The notes: a model not told the origin generated them from the letters alone. DNA of 14,043 bases from JAJFGI01 sp036397065 (GCA_036397065.1 DASWJP010000003.1:1-14043), one strand, 5' to 3'. Shown: positions 1 to 7,558, counted from the first letter of the stretch. Numbers and translations: made by a program.

Positions 1-257
1 TGCTTTATCTTTTTTCTATGGCAGCATGGTTGACAGGAGGAGTGACAGCCCGTTTCGAGACGGAGTTCTGGGCCCCTGAGGGCGACAGTCCCTTGGTGGT
101 AGTTCGACATTACGGCGACACCCTCATCGCCGCGAGATACTTCCCCAACAGCAAGACACTCTCCGGGGAGGTCGTGATAATGCCGGCTGAGGGCAGTAGC
201 CCCACCCGACTCAGGCTCGTCAAAGTCGGCCCGCTCATACCGCCTCCGAGACAGTGA
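1..257 (+). CDS. Hypothetical protein, probable N-terminal membrane anchor, 5' end outside window
   Basis: The reading frame is open to the left edge of the window. The first ATG inside it (position 18) has only a T-rich stretch before it and no Shine-Dalgarno sequence, so the true start probably lies upstream. The visible part begins with a hydrophobic stretch (LYLFSMAAWLTGG) that looks like the end of a transmembrane helix. About 65 residues follow with alternating hydrophobic and polar positions, as in a small beta-rich domain, including VVVRHYGDTLIAARYF and the ending LRLVKVGPLIPPPRQ. I do not recognise a named family; the architecture fits small single-helix membrane proteins of unknown function. 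Its six Arg codons are CGT, CGA and AGA/AGG with no CGC, unlike the core genes downstream. The next gene begins 87 bp further on in the same direction, so the two may be cotranscribed. Confidence 0.5.
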   Translation, partial: LYLFSMAAWLTGGVTARFETEFWAPEGDSPLVVVRHYGDTLIAARYFPNSKTLSGEVVIMPAEGSSPTRLRLVKVGPLIPPPRQ

Positions 258-344
258 GAGCACTCGATGGCCGCAGCCATGGTGCGGCGAAGCCCTGGTT
301 GCTAGGATGTGAGTCTGATTTCCATTCATGCGGCGGAGGTGCCG

Positions 345-731
345 ATGGCCAAGGATGAGCAGGAGGCCATGGACCTGAAGGCGTTCGTGTCCGAGACCCT
401 CGTCCAGATCATCGCGGGAGTTGATGACGCCATAGGCAGGGTGCGAGACGTGTCGGCCACGGGCAAGGTCAACCCCCAGTGGGAGAGCAGCCACCACGGA
501 AAAGTGCAGGACGTCGAGTTCGACGTGGCCGTGACCGTGACGGAGAAGTCCGGGCGAGAGGGCGGGGCGGGCCTCAAGGTCGCGATGTTCCAGGCGGGGG
601 CCAAGGGGGAGAGCACCACCGAAAACGTGGCGATCAACCGAGTCCGCTTCACCGTGCCGGTGGCGGTGCCGCACACCAAAAAGCCTGACCCCGAGAGGCA
701 GGCGCGCGCGGTCAGCGACGACGACTACTGA
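345..731 (+). CDS. Small conserved hypothetical protein, Trypco2-like
   Basis: A 128-aa soluble protein with no signal peptide or membrane segment. I chose the ATG at 345 because GGAGG (335-339) sits 5 nt before it; a GTG at 309 would add 12 residues but has no ribosome binding site. The N-terminal third is helical (LKAFVSETLVQIIAGVDDAI). The middle has beta-strand pattern (VQDVEFDVAVTVTEKSG, then GLKVAMFQAGAKGES), followed by a strand ending in VRFTVPVAVP and a charged, disordered tail. This order, helix then strands ending in a hydrophobic-Pro-Val pattern, resembles the small trypsin-co-occurring (Trypco2-type) proteins found in accessory loci of many bacteria. The resemblance is from memory and not tested. 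Function unknown. It uses AGG and CGA Arg codons, like its two neighbours and unlike ettA. Confidence 0.6.
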   Translation: MAKDEQEAMDLKAFVSETLVQIIAGVDDAIGRVRDVSATGKVNPQWESSHHGKVQDVEFDVAVTVTEKSGREGGAGLKVAMFQAGAKGESTTENVAINRVRFTVPVAVPHTKKPDPERQARAVSDDDY

Positions 732-800
732 TTAGTGCCGCTTTGGCGGTGGTGGTCCCTCTGGTTTCATCGACGAGGTGCTAGTCCTAATCCACCAGCG

Positions 801-1127
801 TCAGCGCGGCCAGGTGCCCCCGATCTGGAGCAGGAAGCCGAGGACCAGCAGGAAGCCGCCTGTCACCGCGAACTTCGACTGCCTGAGGTGGTCAACGACG
901 CTAGGCGGCGGTAGGTCGAGTTGGACGTGCGCGTCCTCGTCCCATATGCCTATTCTGGTCTCCTCCGGGGGCCTGAACCCCGCGACTTTGCTGGCGTGCC
1001 TCCGCGACGCCACGACCGAGGAGATGATCACCAGTGCGCCCAATGCGTCCAACGTCTGCCCCAGCACGCTCAGCCACCGGGGCTCGGCGTTCACCGCCGC
1101 CCACAAGTTTGACAACAGGTCCGTCAC
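801..1127 (-). CDS. Small membrane protein with two predicted transmembrane helices
   Basis: A 108-aa protein on the minus strand, convergent with the preceding gene (69 bp between the stops). The GTG start at 1127 is preceded by a strong Shine-Dalgarno sequence (GGGGGAGGACGA immediately before the start codon). Two hydrophobic segments are visible: residues about 19-41 (LSVLGQTLDALGALVIISSVV) and about 86-104 (FAVTGGFLLVLGFLLQIGG). Between them lies a polar loop of about 45 residues with many charges. No catalytic motif is apparent and I do not recognise a family. Arg is written mostly AGG/AGA and Ile partly ATA, which is unusual for this GC-rich chromosome and suggests recent acquisition together with the two genes to its left. 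A candidate -10 hexamer TACACT lies at 1177-1172 on the minus strand, within a pair of direct repeats. Confidence 0.6.
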   Translation of the reverse strand: MTDLLSNLWAAVNAEPRWLSVLGQTLDALGALVIISSVVASRRHASKVAGFRPPEETRIGIWDEDAHVQLDLPPPSVVDHLRQSKFAVTGGFLLVLGFLLQIGGTWPR

Positions 1128-1176
1128 ACTCGTCCTCCCCCTGAAAGTGCCAGCGCGTTCTTGACGCTGCTAGTGT

Positions 1177-1204
1177 ACCATTTCCCTCCGCGCAAACCAT
1201 TTCC
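1177..1204. repeat. 9-bp direct repeat, two copies 19 bp apart
   Basis: ACCATTTCC occurs at 1177-1185 and again at 1196-1204. On the minus strand this reads as two GGAAATGGT copies just upstream of the small membrane protein gene, and the nearer copy touches a TACACT hexamer that could serve as its -10 element. A spacing of about two helical turns is what a dimeric regulator would recognise. This is only a possibility; a 9-bp repeat can occur by chance. Confidence 0.3.
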
Positions 1205-1380
1205 GGGCGGGCCAAGCACATCGCCGACCGGCAGCGGGCGGCGGGCTGGTAAACTCCGTTCCCGGCCGCCTCACCGGCGGCTTTGCGTCCACCCCGCCAG
1301 TGCGCTAGAACCGTGCCGCCCGGCGCCGGTCTTCATGCCGCCGGAGTCGCGGTCAGCCGCATATTTGGGACGAGGGATAC

Positions 1381-3054
<1,674 letters not shown>

Positions 3055-3065
3055 GAGGACGCATC

Positions 3066-3476
3066 ATGCCGAAGGCCGTTGACATTCGAGCCGCCCTCGC
3101 GGACCTGCCGGTTCTCAAGAACCGGCGCCCGGAGACACCGGTGTCCAAAGCCGACGCGGCATTTGCCGTCCTGGCCAAGACACGGGAGGGCGGCGTCTTC
3201 GCCGGCAGCTTCGAAGGGGAGTCGGCGTGGGAGCGCCATTGTAACGGGGACGAACTGGTTCAGGTGCTGGAGGGTGAAACGCGGCTGACCATCTTGACCG
3301 ACGGTGGTCCGACCGTCCTGGCGATGAAGGCCGGTATGGTCACGGTCGTGCCCAAAGGCCACTGGCACAAGTTCCATGCCCCAAAGGGTGTGACGGTCAT
3401 GAGCATGACACCGCAGCCAACCGAGCACTCGACGGCGGCCGACCCGTCACAGGAGGGCGTTCCGCTCAAAAGCTGA
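3066..3476 (+). CDS. Single-domain cupin protein
   Basis: A 136-aa protein with one cupin (RmlC-like) beta-barrel. Cupin motif 1 is represented by H58 and E63 with the typical ELVQVLEGE run. Motif 2 is KAGMVTVVPKGHWHKFHAP (about 88-106), with PxGxxH (P96, G98, H101) and nearby H99 and H104. These residues could bind a divalent metal. The substrate cannot be told from sequence; small cupins of this kind include isomerases, dioxygenases and sugar- or ligand-binding proteins. The ATG at 3066 is chosen because AGGAGG (3053-3058), overlapping the ettA stop codon, lies 7 nt upstream. The frame is open much further 5', but that part is antisense-like shadow over ettA. The gene is probably cotranscribed with ettA and runs convergently into mlaC, with 41 bp between the stops. 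Confidence 0.85.
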   Translation: MPKAVDIRAALADLPVLKNRRPETPVSKADAAFAVLAKTREGGVFAGSFEGESAWERHCNGDELVQVLEGETRLTILTDGGPTVLAMKAGMVTVVPKGHWHKFHAPKGVTVMSMTPQPTEHSTAADPSQEGVPLKS

Positions 3477-3517
3477 TCGCGCGATGGCCGGCGGCCGGCA
3501 AAAGAAATGACCGGACC

Positions 3518-4186
3518 CTAGCCCGTTTTGGTCGTGCGCTGGCGGAGGAGGGCGATCAGGGCGTCGATCTTGCCGCCCGAGTTTTTCAGCACCGTGGCGT
3601 ATTCGGAGCGCAAGGTCAGCGCCATGCTGACACCCTGGGCCACCACGTCCAGGACCATGAAGCGCCCGCCGTCGTTGCGCAGCCGCCAGTCGACCTGCGC
3701 AACCTCGGCATTCGGCGGCGCGATGGTGGAACTGACCATGAGCTGGTTGTCTTCCTGCACCTCGCGGATCACGCCGATCTGAAACTTGGTGCCGGCATAG
3801 CCTTCGAATTGCGGGCCGAATCGCTCGACCATCACGTCCTCGAATACGGTCAGGAATTCGCGTTGCGCCTCGTCGCTGGCGGAGCGCCAATACCGGCCGA
3901 GCACGAAGCGGCCGATGGCCGGAATGTCGAAGGATTCCTTGAACAGCTTGCGAAAGCGCATCTTTCGCTCATCGACCGGAATCGAGGCATCGGCCAGCTC
4001 GGCGATGGCCCGGTCCGTGAGCGAGATCAGGAACCCGGCCGCGTCGGCAGCCTGATCGGCCCGGCCGGGCGACGGTTGCGCGGCAATCACAAACGCGCTC
4101 AGAAGACCCGCGCACAGTCGGTGCAGCAGGGCGCGGCGCGTTGGTTGGGTCTTACTCGGCGGGCTTTTCGGGCGTGTCTGCATCAT
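3518..4186 (-). CDS. mlaC: MlaC, periplasmic phospholipid-binding protein
   Basis: A 222-aa periplasmic carrier (Tol_Tol_Ttg2/MlaC family) that moves phospholipids between outer-membrane MlaA and the inner-membrane MlaBDEF complex. Family hallmarks are FDIPAIGRFVLGRYWR (about 86-101) and LDVVAQGVSMALTLRSEY (about 179-196). The N-terminus has an export signal: TRR at 16-18, a hydrophobic stretch to about residue 37, and a likely cleavage site after GRA (residue 43). The twin arginine also leaves a Tat route possible. Two adjacent ATGs (4186 and 4183) are the only ATG codons between the end of mlaA and the signal peptide; both lie inside mlaA, giving an overlap of about 35 bp that suggests translational coupling. 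No strong Shine-Dalgarno is seen there, so the exact start is less certain than the identity. The other Mla components are not in this window. Confidence 0.9.
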   Translation of the reverse strand: MMQTRPKSPPSKTQPTRRALLHRLCAGLLSAFVIAAQPSPGRADQAADAAGFLISLTDRAIAELADASIPVDERKMRFRKLFKESFDIPAIGRFVLGRYWRSASDEAQREFLTVFEDVMVERFGPQFEGYAGTKFQIGVIREVQEDNQLMVSSTIAPPNAEVAQVDWRLRNDGGRFMVLDVVAQGVSMALTLRSEYATVLKNSGGKIDALIALLRQRTTKTG

Positions 4187-5027
4187 CACCGAACTTGAAC
4201 TCAGTACTATAGAGGCCGGGCGACGCCGAATCGCCGCTGGCCCCATTGCGAATATCATTGGCCCGCGTCTGCCGGTAAAGCGAGCGGATGCGGGCATAGA
4301 AATCGATGGAATCTTTTTGCAGATCTTCGAGTGTTTCAATATTGCGCGAGCGTTTATCGATGCCGTCGACGGCGGTGCGGGCCATCAGCTCGTTGTTCAC
4401 GTCATAGGCTTGGCCCACGTAGGTCAGCGGATCGAGGAAGGTATCGACCAGCAAGCCAATCCCGTCGCGCACCGACGATGGGCCGAAGAGCGGCAGCACC
4501 AGGTAGAACCCTTCGCCGGAGCCATGCACCGCCAAGGTCTGGCCAAAGTCCTCGTCATGGTGCGGATAGCCCCAGCCGTCGGCGACATCGAGAATGCCCA
4601 GCAGCCCGACGGTGGTATTGATCAGGAAGCGCATGGTGGTGTCTTCGGCGCGGTCCATCTCGCCCTGGAACAGATCGTTGGCCAAGACCACCGGGGTGCG
4701 CAGGTTACGCAGCACGTTGCGCACGGAATCGCGCACCACCACCGGCACCATGAAGCGATAGGTTGCCGCCACCGGCTTGAGAATGAACACATCGAGGGTC
4801 AGATCGAAGGCGAAGATGAACCGGTTGAGGGTCTCGAGCGGATCGTTGTCGTCGTCCTCTTCGAAGCCCAGCTCGGCCGACTCGGTGGCCGATCCGCCCG
4901 GCGTCATTGACTCGGCCGCGTCCTTTGGCTGGCTGGCGCACGCCGTCAACATCGCCAGTAAGGCCAGTAAGGCAAGGAACCGGCGAGTCATGCCGAGGTC
5001 AATCGGAAAGCGCGCTTCGAAAGGCAC
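4152..5027 (-). CDS. mlaA: MlaA (VacJ) outer-membrane lipoprotein
   Basis: A 291-aa MlaA/VacJ-family lipoprotein that removes misplaced phospholipids from the outer leaflet of the outer membrane and passes them to MlaC. A lipoprotein signal peptide (MTRRFLALLALLAMLTAC) ends in lipobox LTAC with Cys30. The mature part has the family blocks DPLETLNRFIFAFD (62-75), NVLRNLRTPVVLANDLFQG (104-122), RFLINTTVGLLGILDVA (133-149) and EDFGQTLAVHGSGEGFYLVL (159-178), followed by LPLFGPSSVRD. The start at 5027 has AGCAGGA upstream; a second ATG at 4991 would give a more compact signal peptide but lacks a ribosome binding site. The acidic C-terminal tail (FGDDADTPEKPAE) overlaps the start of mlaC, which follows in the same operon. 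A CtrA-like box lies about 150 bp upstream of the start. Confidence 0.93.
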   Translation of the reverse strand: MPFEARFPIDLGMTRRFLALLALLAMLTACASQPKDAAESMTPGGSATESAELGFEEDDDNDPLETLNRFIFAFDLTLDVFILKPVAATYRFMVPVVVRDSVRNVLRNLRTPVVLANDLFQGEMDRAEDTTMRFLINTTVGLLGILDVADGWGYPHHDEDFGQTLAVHGSGEGFYLVLPLFGPSSVRDGIGLLVDTFLDPLTYVGQAYDVNNELMARTAVDGIDKRSRNIETLEDLQKDSIDFYARIRSLYRQTRANDIRNGASGDSASPGLYSTEFKFGDDADTPEKPAE

Positions 5028-5179
5028 GTTATCCTGCTTTCATCTTGATGCCAGCACACCGCAACTCGCGGAGCTGTCGCCACACCCATTCACAGGCCAA
5101 AACCACCAACAGGGCCGCAGTGACCCGATCCGCTTCAGCAGAGTTGGCGCGTTCAGCCACGGACCCTGCCAAATCACCC

Positions 5180-5194
5180 TTAATGTTGCCTTAA
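5180..5194. promoter_or_regulatory. CtrA-like binding box TTAA-N7-TTAA
   Basis: The sequence TTAATGTTGCCTTAA matches exactly the TTAA-N7-TTAA pattern known for the alphaproteobacterial response regulator CtrA. It stands about 150 bp upstream of mlaA and about 260 bp upstream of the thioesterase start. In a GC-rich genome an exact match in an intergenic region is uncommon by chance, but binding is not shown. Confidence 0.4.
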
Positions 5195-5279
5195 GTGGCG
5201 CTCGTTCCACGAGGGAGCCATACAGGGGGAATCAGAATGGCCGCGTATGAGTCGTTCCTTCCCCGAATCACCTATCACA

Positions 5280-5298
5280 CTGGCCTGTGAAAGGCCAG
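5280..5298. repeat. Perfect short hairpin, 7-bp stem and 5-nt loop
   Basis: CTGGCCT (5280-5286) pairs perfectly with AGGCCAG (5292-5298) around the loop GTGAA. No T-run follows on the plus strand, so it is not a typical intrinsic terminator. It could be an operator or a 5' leader structure of the thioesterase transcript. Confidence 0.35.
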
Positions 5299-5452
5299 AA
5301 AGCTTGGAATCTCGGTGTTCCCCGGTGCGCGGGTCTGTGGCAGAAATGTCGCAGTATAACCGACGGACCGGCCGCCGATCCGGGCGGCGACGTCTTGGCC
5401 GCCGCCCGGGCCATATCGTATGGTGCCCGCCGAAAAGACCCGAGGAGCCGCC

Positions 5453-5938
5453 ATGGACGCACCAGCCCCGCTCGATCTGCGCCGCGATGTCGTGCGCCCG
5501 GAGTGGATCGATTACAACGGCCATATGAACGTGGCCTACTATCTGCTGGCCTTCGACGGGTCGGCGGATGCGTTCCTGGATGCCGTCGGCCTCGACGAGG
5601 CCTACCGGCATGCCACCGGGCACGCCACCTTCGCCGCCGAATGCCATATCACGTACCAGCGCGAGGTGATGTCCGGCGATCCCCTGCGTTTCACCGCCCA
5701 ACTGATTGGCTTCGACGAGAAGCGGATCCATTTTTTCATGTCCATGTATCATGCCGAGCAAGGCTTTCAGGCCGCTACCAGCGAATGGCTGATTCTGCAT
5801 GTGGACCTAGGCCAGCGCCGGGTGGCGCCCATGCCTCGGGCGATTCTCGACCGTTTGGCCGAGGTTCATGCGGCGCACGAACACTTGCCGCACCCGCCGG
5901 AGGTCGGCCGGGCGGTCAATGCGGCCCGGCGGGGTTGA
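5453..5938 (+). CDS. Hotdog-fold acyl-CoA thioesterase family protein
   Basis: A 161-aa protein of the 4-hydroxybenzoyl-CoA thioesterase (hotdog) superfamily, which hydrolyses acyl-CoA thioesters in the cytosol. The diagnostic sequence is WIDYNGHMNVAYYLLAFD (18-35): the D-x-N-G-H-x-N pattern at the start of the hotdog helix, with D20 as the likely catalytic aspartate. Further on come CHITYQREVMSGDPLRFTAQ (64-83), typical of the central beta-strands, and the HVDLGQRRVAPMP segment near the end. The start VVRPEWIDYNGH also resembles betainyl-CoA thioesterases of carnitine degradation, but no carnitine genes are nearby, so the substrate is left open. The ATG at 5453 is chosen because GAGGAG lies 6 nt upstream; an in-frame ATG 33 bp earlier has no such site. 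A pentapeptide-repeat gene follows closely. Confidence 0.85.
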   Translation: MDAPAPLDLRRDVVRPEWIDYNGHMNVAYYLLAFDGSADAFLDAVGLDEAYRHATGHATFAAECHITYQREVMSGDPLRFTAQLIGFDEKRIHFFMSMYHAEQGFQAATSEWLILHVDLGQRRVAPMPRAILDRLAEVHAAHEHLPHPPEVGRAVNAARRG

Positions 5939-5988
5939 AGATGGGCGTGCCGCCGGAGTCGAGAAATCGCGTTGCCGTTGCCGTCCAG

Positions 5989-6534
5989 ATGGTCAATGCT
6001 AAGCCAATGATTCGCTTCGTATCCGTATATCTGAAGACGTTGGCGGCGGGGCTGGCCGCCGGGTTGACCGTGCTGGCCGGCGCGGCCGGGCCGGTCCTGG
6101 CCGGGTGCACCGACCCGCCGTCGCCAGGGGTGAATTGGCAGCGCTGCATCTTCGATGGCCAGGATATCAACCAGGCGGACCTGACCGGGGCCCGCCTGCG
6201 CGATGGCAGCTTCTTTCGCGCCACGCTGACCGGCAGCAACCTGTCGAAGATCAGCGCCTTCAAGGTGAAGTTCGTCAATGCCGCGATGCTCGATGTGAAT
6301 CTGGACGGCGCCGAGTTGTCCGAAGCCGATTTCACCAAGGCGAATCTGACCGGGGCGTCCCTGAAGGGGGCCGACCTGCGCCGCGCCCGTTTCTTCGATG
6401 CGGTTCTGCGCCAGGCCGATTTGAGCGACGCACGCCTGACCGGTGCCGATTTCACACGCGCCGATCTGACCGGTGCCACGTGGACCGACGGCAAGCGGAT
6501 CTGCGGCGCCGGGTCCATCGGTCGCTGCAACTAG
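5989..6534 (+). CDS. Exported pentapeptide-repeat protein
   Basis: About 181 aa. A signal peptide (basic start, hydrophobic stretch about 17-38) leads to VLAGC. Cleavage may follow VLA by signal peptidase I, or the protein may be a lipoprotein, since L-A-G-C fits a lipobox with Cys40. Residues about 54-165 are pentapeptide repeats of the A(D/N)LxX type (INQADLTGARL, ANLTGASLKGADL, ADLSDARLTGADF, ADLTGATW), which fold into a right-handed square beta-helix. Cys40/Cys53 before the helix and Cys172/Cys180 after it could form disulfides outside the cytoplasm. No enzymatic motif is present; the role is unknown. Starts at 5941, 5989 and 6007 are in frame. That at 5941 lies just after the thioesterase stop and would give 197 aa; none has a strong ribosome binding site, so the start is uncertain. 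The TAG stop is on a CTAG shared with the convergent acetyltransferase gene. Confidence 0.8.
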   Translation: MVNAKPMIRFVSVYLKTLAAGLAAGLTVLAGAAGPVLAGCTDPPSPGVNWQRCIFDGQDINQADLTGARLRDGSFFRATLTGSNLSKISAFKVKFVNAAMLDVNLDGAELSEADFTKANLTGASLKGADLRRARFFDAVLRQADLSDARLTGADFTRADLTGATWTDGKRICGAGSIGRCN

Positions 6535-7037
6535 AGCAAATCGGGCGACTCGCCGCCGTCTTCCTCGGCCAGAGCGCGCAAGGCCGGGCCGCTGAGGCGA
6601 TAGGGCAGCCAGTCGGCCGACTGGCGGAAATTCAGGCGCTCGTAGAACGCTCGCGCCGGGTTCCAATGCAGGACGGATAGATCGAGCCGGGGGTAGCCGC
6701 GCCCGTCCGCAAGACGCGCCAGGCGGGCAATCAGGGCCCGGCCGATGCCCAGGCCGCGCGCCGACTCCGCCACATAGATATCCTCGAGGTACAACCCGGC
6801 ACGGCCCTCGAAGGTCGAATAGCTGGTAAAGAACAAGGCGAATCCGACCGCTCGGCCATCCACCTCCGCCAGCAGGCACTCGAACCGGCGGTCGGGGCCG
6901 AAGCCGTCCCGCTGGATATCCGCCTCGGTGGCGCGTACCTGATCGAGCAGATCCTCAAAGGCGGCCAGCTCGCGGATCAAATTCAGTATGGTCGCCGAAT
7001 CCTCGGCGCCGGCCATGCGGATGCGCGTCGCCGTCAC
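6531..7037 (-). CDS. GNAT family N-acetyltransferase, diamine/thialysine acetyltransferase-like
   Basis: A 168-aa cytosolic acetyltransferase using acetyl-CoA. It resembles the spermidine/spermine and thialysine N-acetyltransferase branch of GNATs: IRELAAFEDL (21-30), DGFG near 44-47, FALFFTSYSTFEGRAGLYLED (66-86), and the acetyl-CoA pyrophosphate loop RGLGIGRAL (94-102), which has the full R-x-x-G-x-G pattern. LHWN (123-126) and FYERLNF (131-137) form the C-terminal catalytic region, with Y132 a probable general acid. The substrate (polyamine, diamine or thialysine) is not fixed by sequence. The GTG start at 7037 overlaps the stop of the upstream acetyltransferase in a GTGA tetranucleotide, showing translational coupling; longer upstream frames are shadows within that gene. 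Its TAG stop shares a CTAG with the pentapeptide-repeat gene. Confidence 0.88.
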   Translation of the reverse strand: MTATRIRMAGAEDSATILNLIRELAAFEDLLDQVRATEADIQRDGFGPDRRFECLLAEVDGRAVGFALFFTSYSTFEGRAGLYLEDIYVAESARGLGIGRALIARLARLADGRGYPRLDLSVLHWNPARAFYERLNFRQSADWLPYRLSGPALRALAEEDGGESPDLL

Positions 7038-7558
7038 GGCGCCTTCTCGCCCCCGCCCTTGCCCTCGCCGGCGGCCATCGCCGCCAGGGCAGCCTCCTCG
7101 GCCCGGTAGACGCATTCGCCCGTATCGGCGATCCCCAGGCGCTCATAGAACGCCCGCGCTGGCCGGCTGTCGCCGCGCACATGAATTTCCATGCGCCCGA
7201 TGCCGCGGCGGCGGGCCTCGGCGGCGGCGGCGGCCATCAGACGCCGGCCGACGCGGTGTCCGCGGGCCGCATCCAGGACAAAGAGGTTTTCGACCAGCAG
7301 CACTGTGCCGCCCAGGAAAAGGGAAAAACTGTCGTAGTAGGCCACATACCCCACGGGCCGCCCGTCAAGCTCGGCCACCAGGGCCTCGCACATCGGCGCC
7401 GGGCCGAACAGCCAACCCGTCACGGCGGCACCGGTAATATGGCCCGCGGTGTCGCCCTTGCCCTCGTGGCGGGCCAGATCGCGCACCAGCGCGGCCAGCG
7501 CTTCGGCATCGGCCGGAATCGCACGGCGTATGCGCACGGATTTTACAGCGGCGCTCAT
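7034..7558 (-). CDS. GNAT family N-acetyltransferase, divergent acetyl-CoA loop
   Basis: A 174-aa GNAT protein, probably a paralogue of the gene that follows it. Both share the order LVRDLARHEG / LIRELAAFED, an FGP segment, an AEx-DGRxVGxAxxxxSxS strand, and RAFYERL. The pyrophosphate-binding loop reads RGHRVGRRL (99-107): at the position of the first glycine in R-x-x-G-x-G there is Arg102. This may weaken acetyl-CoA binding or mark a changed function. The C-terminus is Gly/Lys-rich (EGKGGGEKAP) and looks disordered. I use the ATG at 7558; an in-frame ATG at 7615 would add 19 mostly hydrophobic residues not expected in a GNAT. Neither has a strong ribosome binding site. The gene is divergent from the ClC gene (109 bp apart) and its stop overlaps the next start (GTGA). 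Confidence 0.82.
   Translation of the reverse strand: MSAAVKSVRIRRAIPADAEALAALVRDLARHEGKGDTAGHITGAAVTGWLFGPAPMCEALVAELDGRPVGYVAYYDSFSLFLGGTVLLVENLFVLDAARGHRVGRRLMAAAAAEARRRGIGRMEIHVRGDSRPARAFYERLGIADTGECVYRAEEAALAAMAAGEGKGGGEKAP

Larger units (their letters stand above)
5028..5452. other. Intergenic region between mlaA and the thioesterase gene
   Basis: I see no convincing gene in these 425 bp. The short open frames crossing it have no ribosome binding site and no recognisable protein. It is the divergent control region for mlaA (minus) and the thioesterase gene (plus). It holds a TTAA-N7-TTAA box at 5180-5194, an 11-bp inverted repeat (5089-5099 against 5281-5291), and a short perfect hairpin at 5280-5298. 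I could not identify a clear -35/-10 promoter for either gene. Confidence 0.5.

Noticed and set aside
1265..1284. Hairpin GCCGCC-TCACC-GGCGGC followed by TTT before ettA
   Set aside because: The stem is only 6 bp with three T, and no plus-strand gene ends just before it, so it is not supported as a terminator.
1282..1310. Possible ettA promoter TTTGCG-N17-CTAGAA
   Set aside because: The spacing is right but both hexamers match the consensus poorly; I could not distinguish it from chance.
3486..3505. GC-rich repeat GGCCGGCGGCCGGC between the cupin and mlaC stops
   Set aside because: It can form a short hairpin (GCCGG-CGG-CCGGC), but no T-run follows on the plus strand or the minus strand in the needed position, and the sequence is common in GC-rich DNA.
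5287..5940. Upstream extension of the pentapeptide-repeat frame through the thioesterase gene
   Set aside because: This part overlaps the thioesterase gene in another frame and encodes Arg-rich sequence; the signal peptide marks the real N-terminus near 5941-6007.
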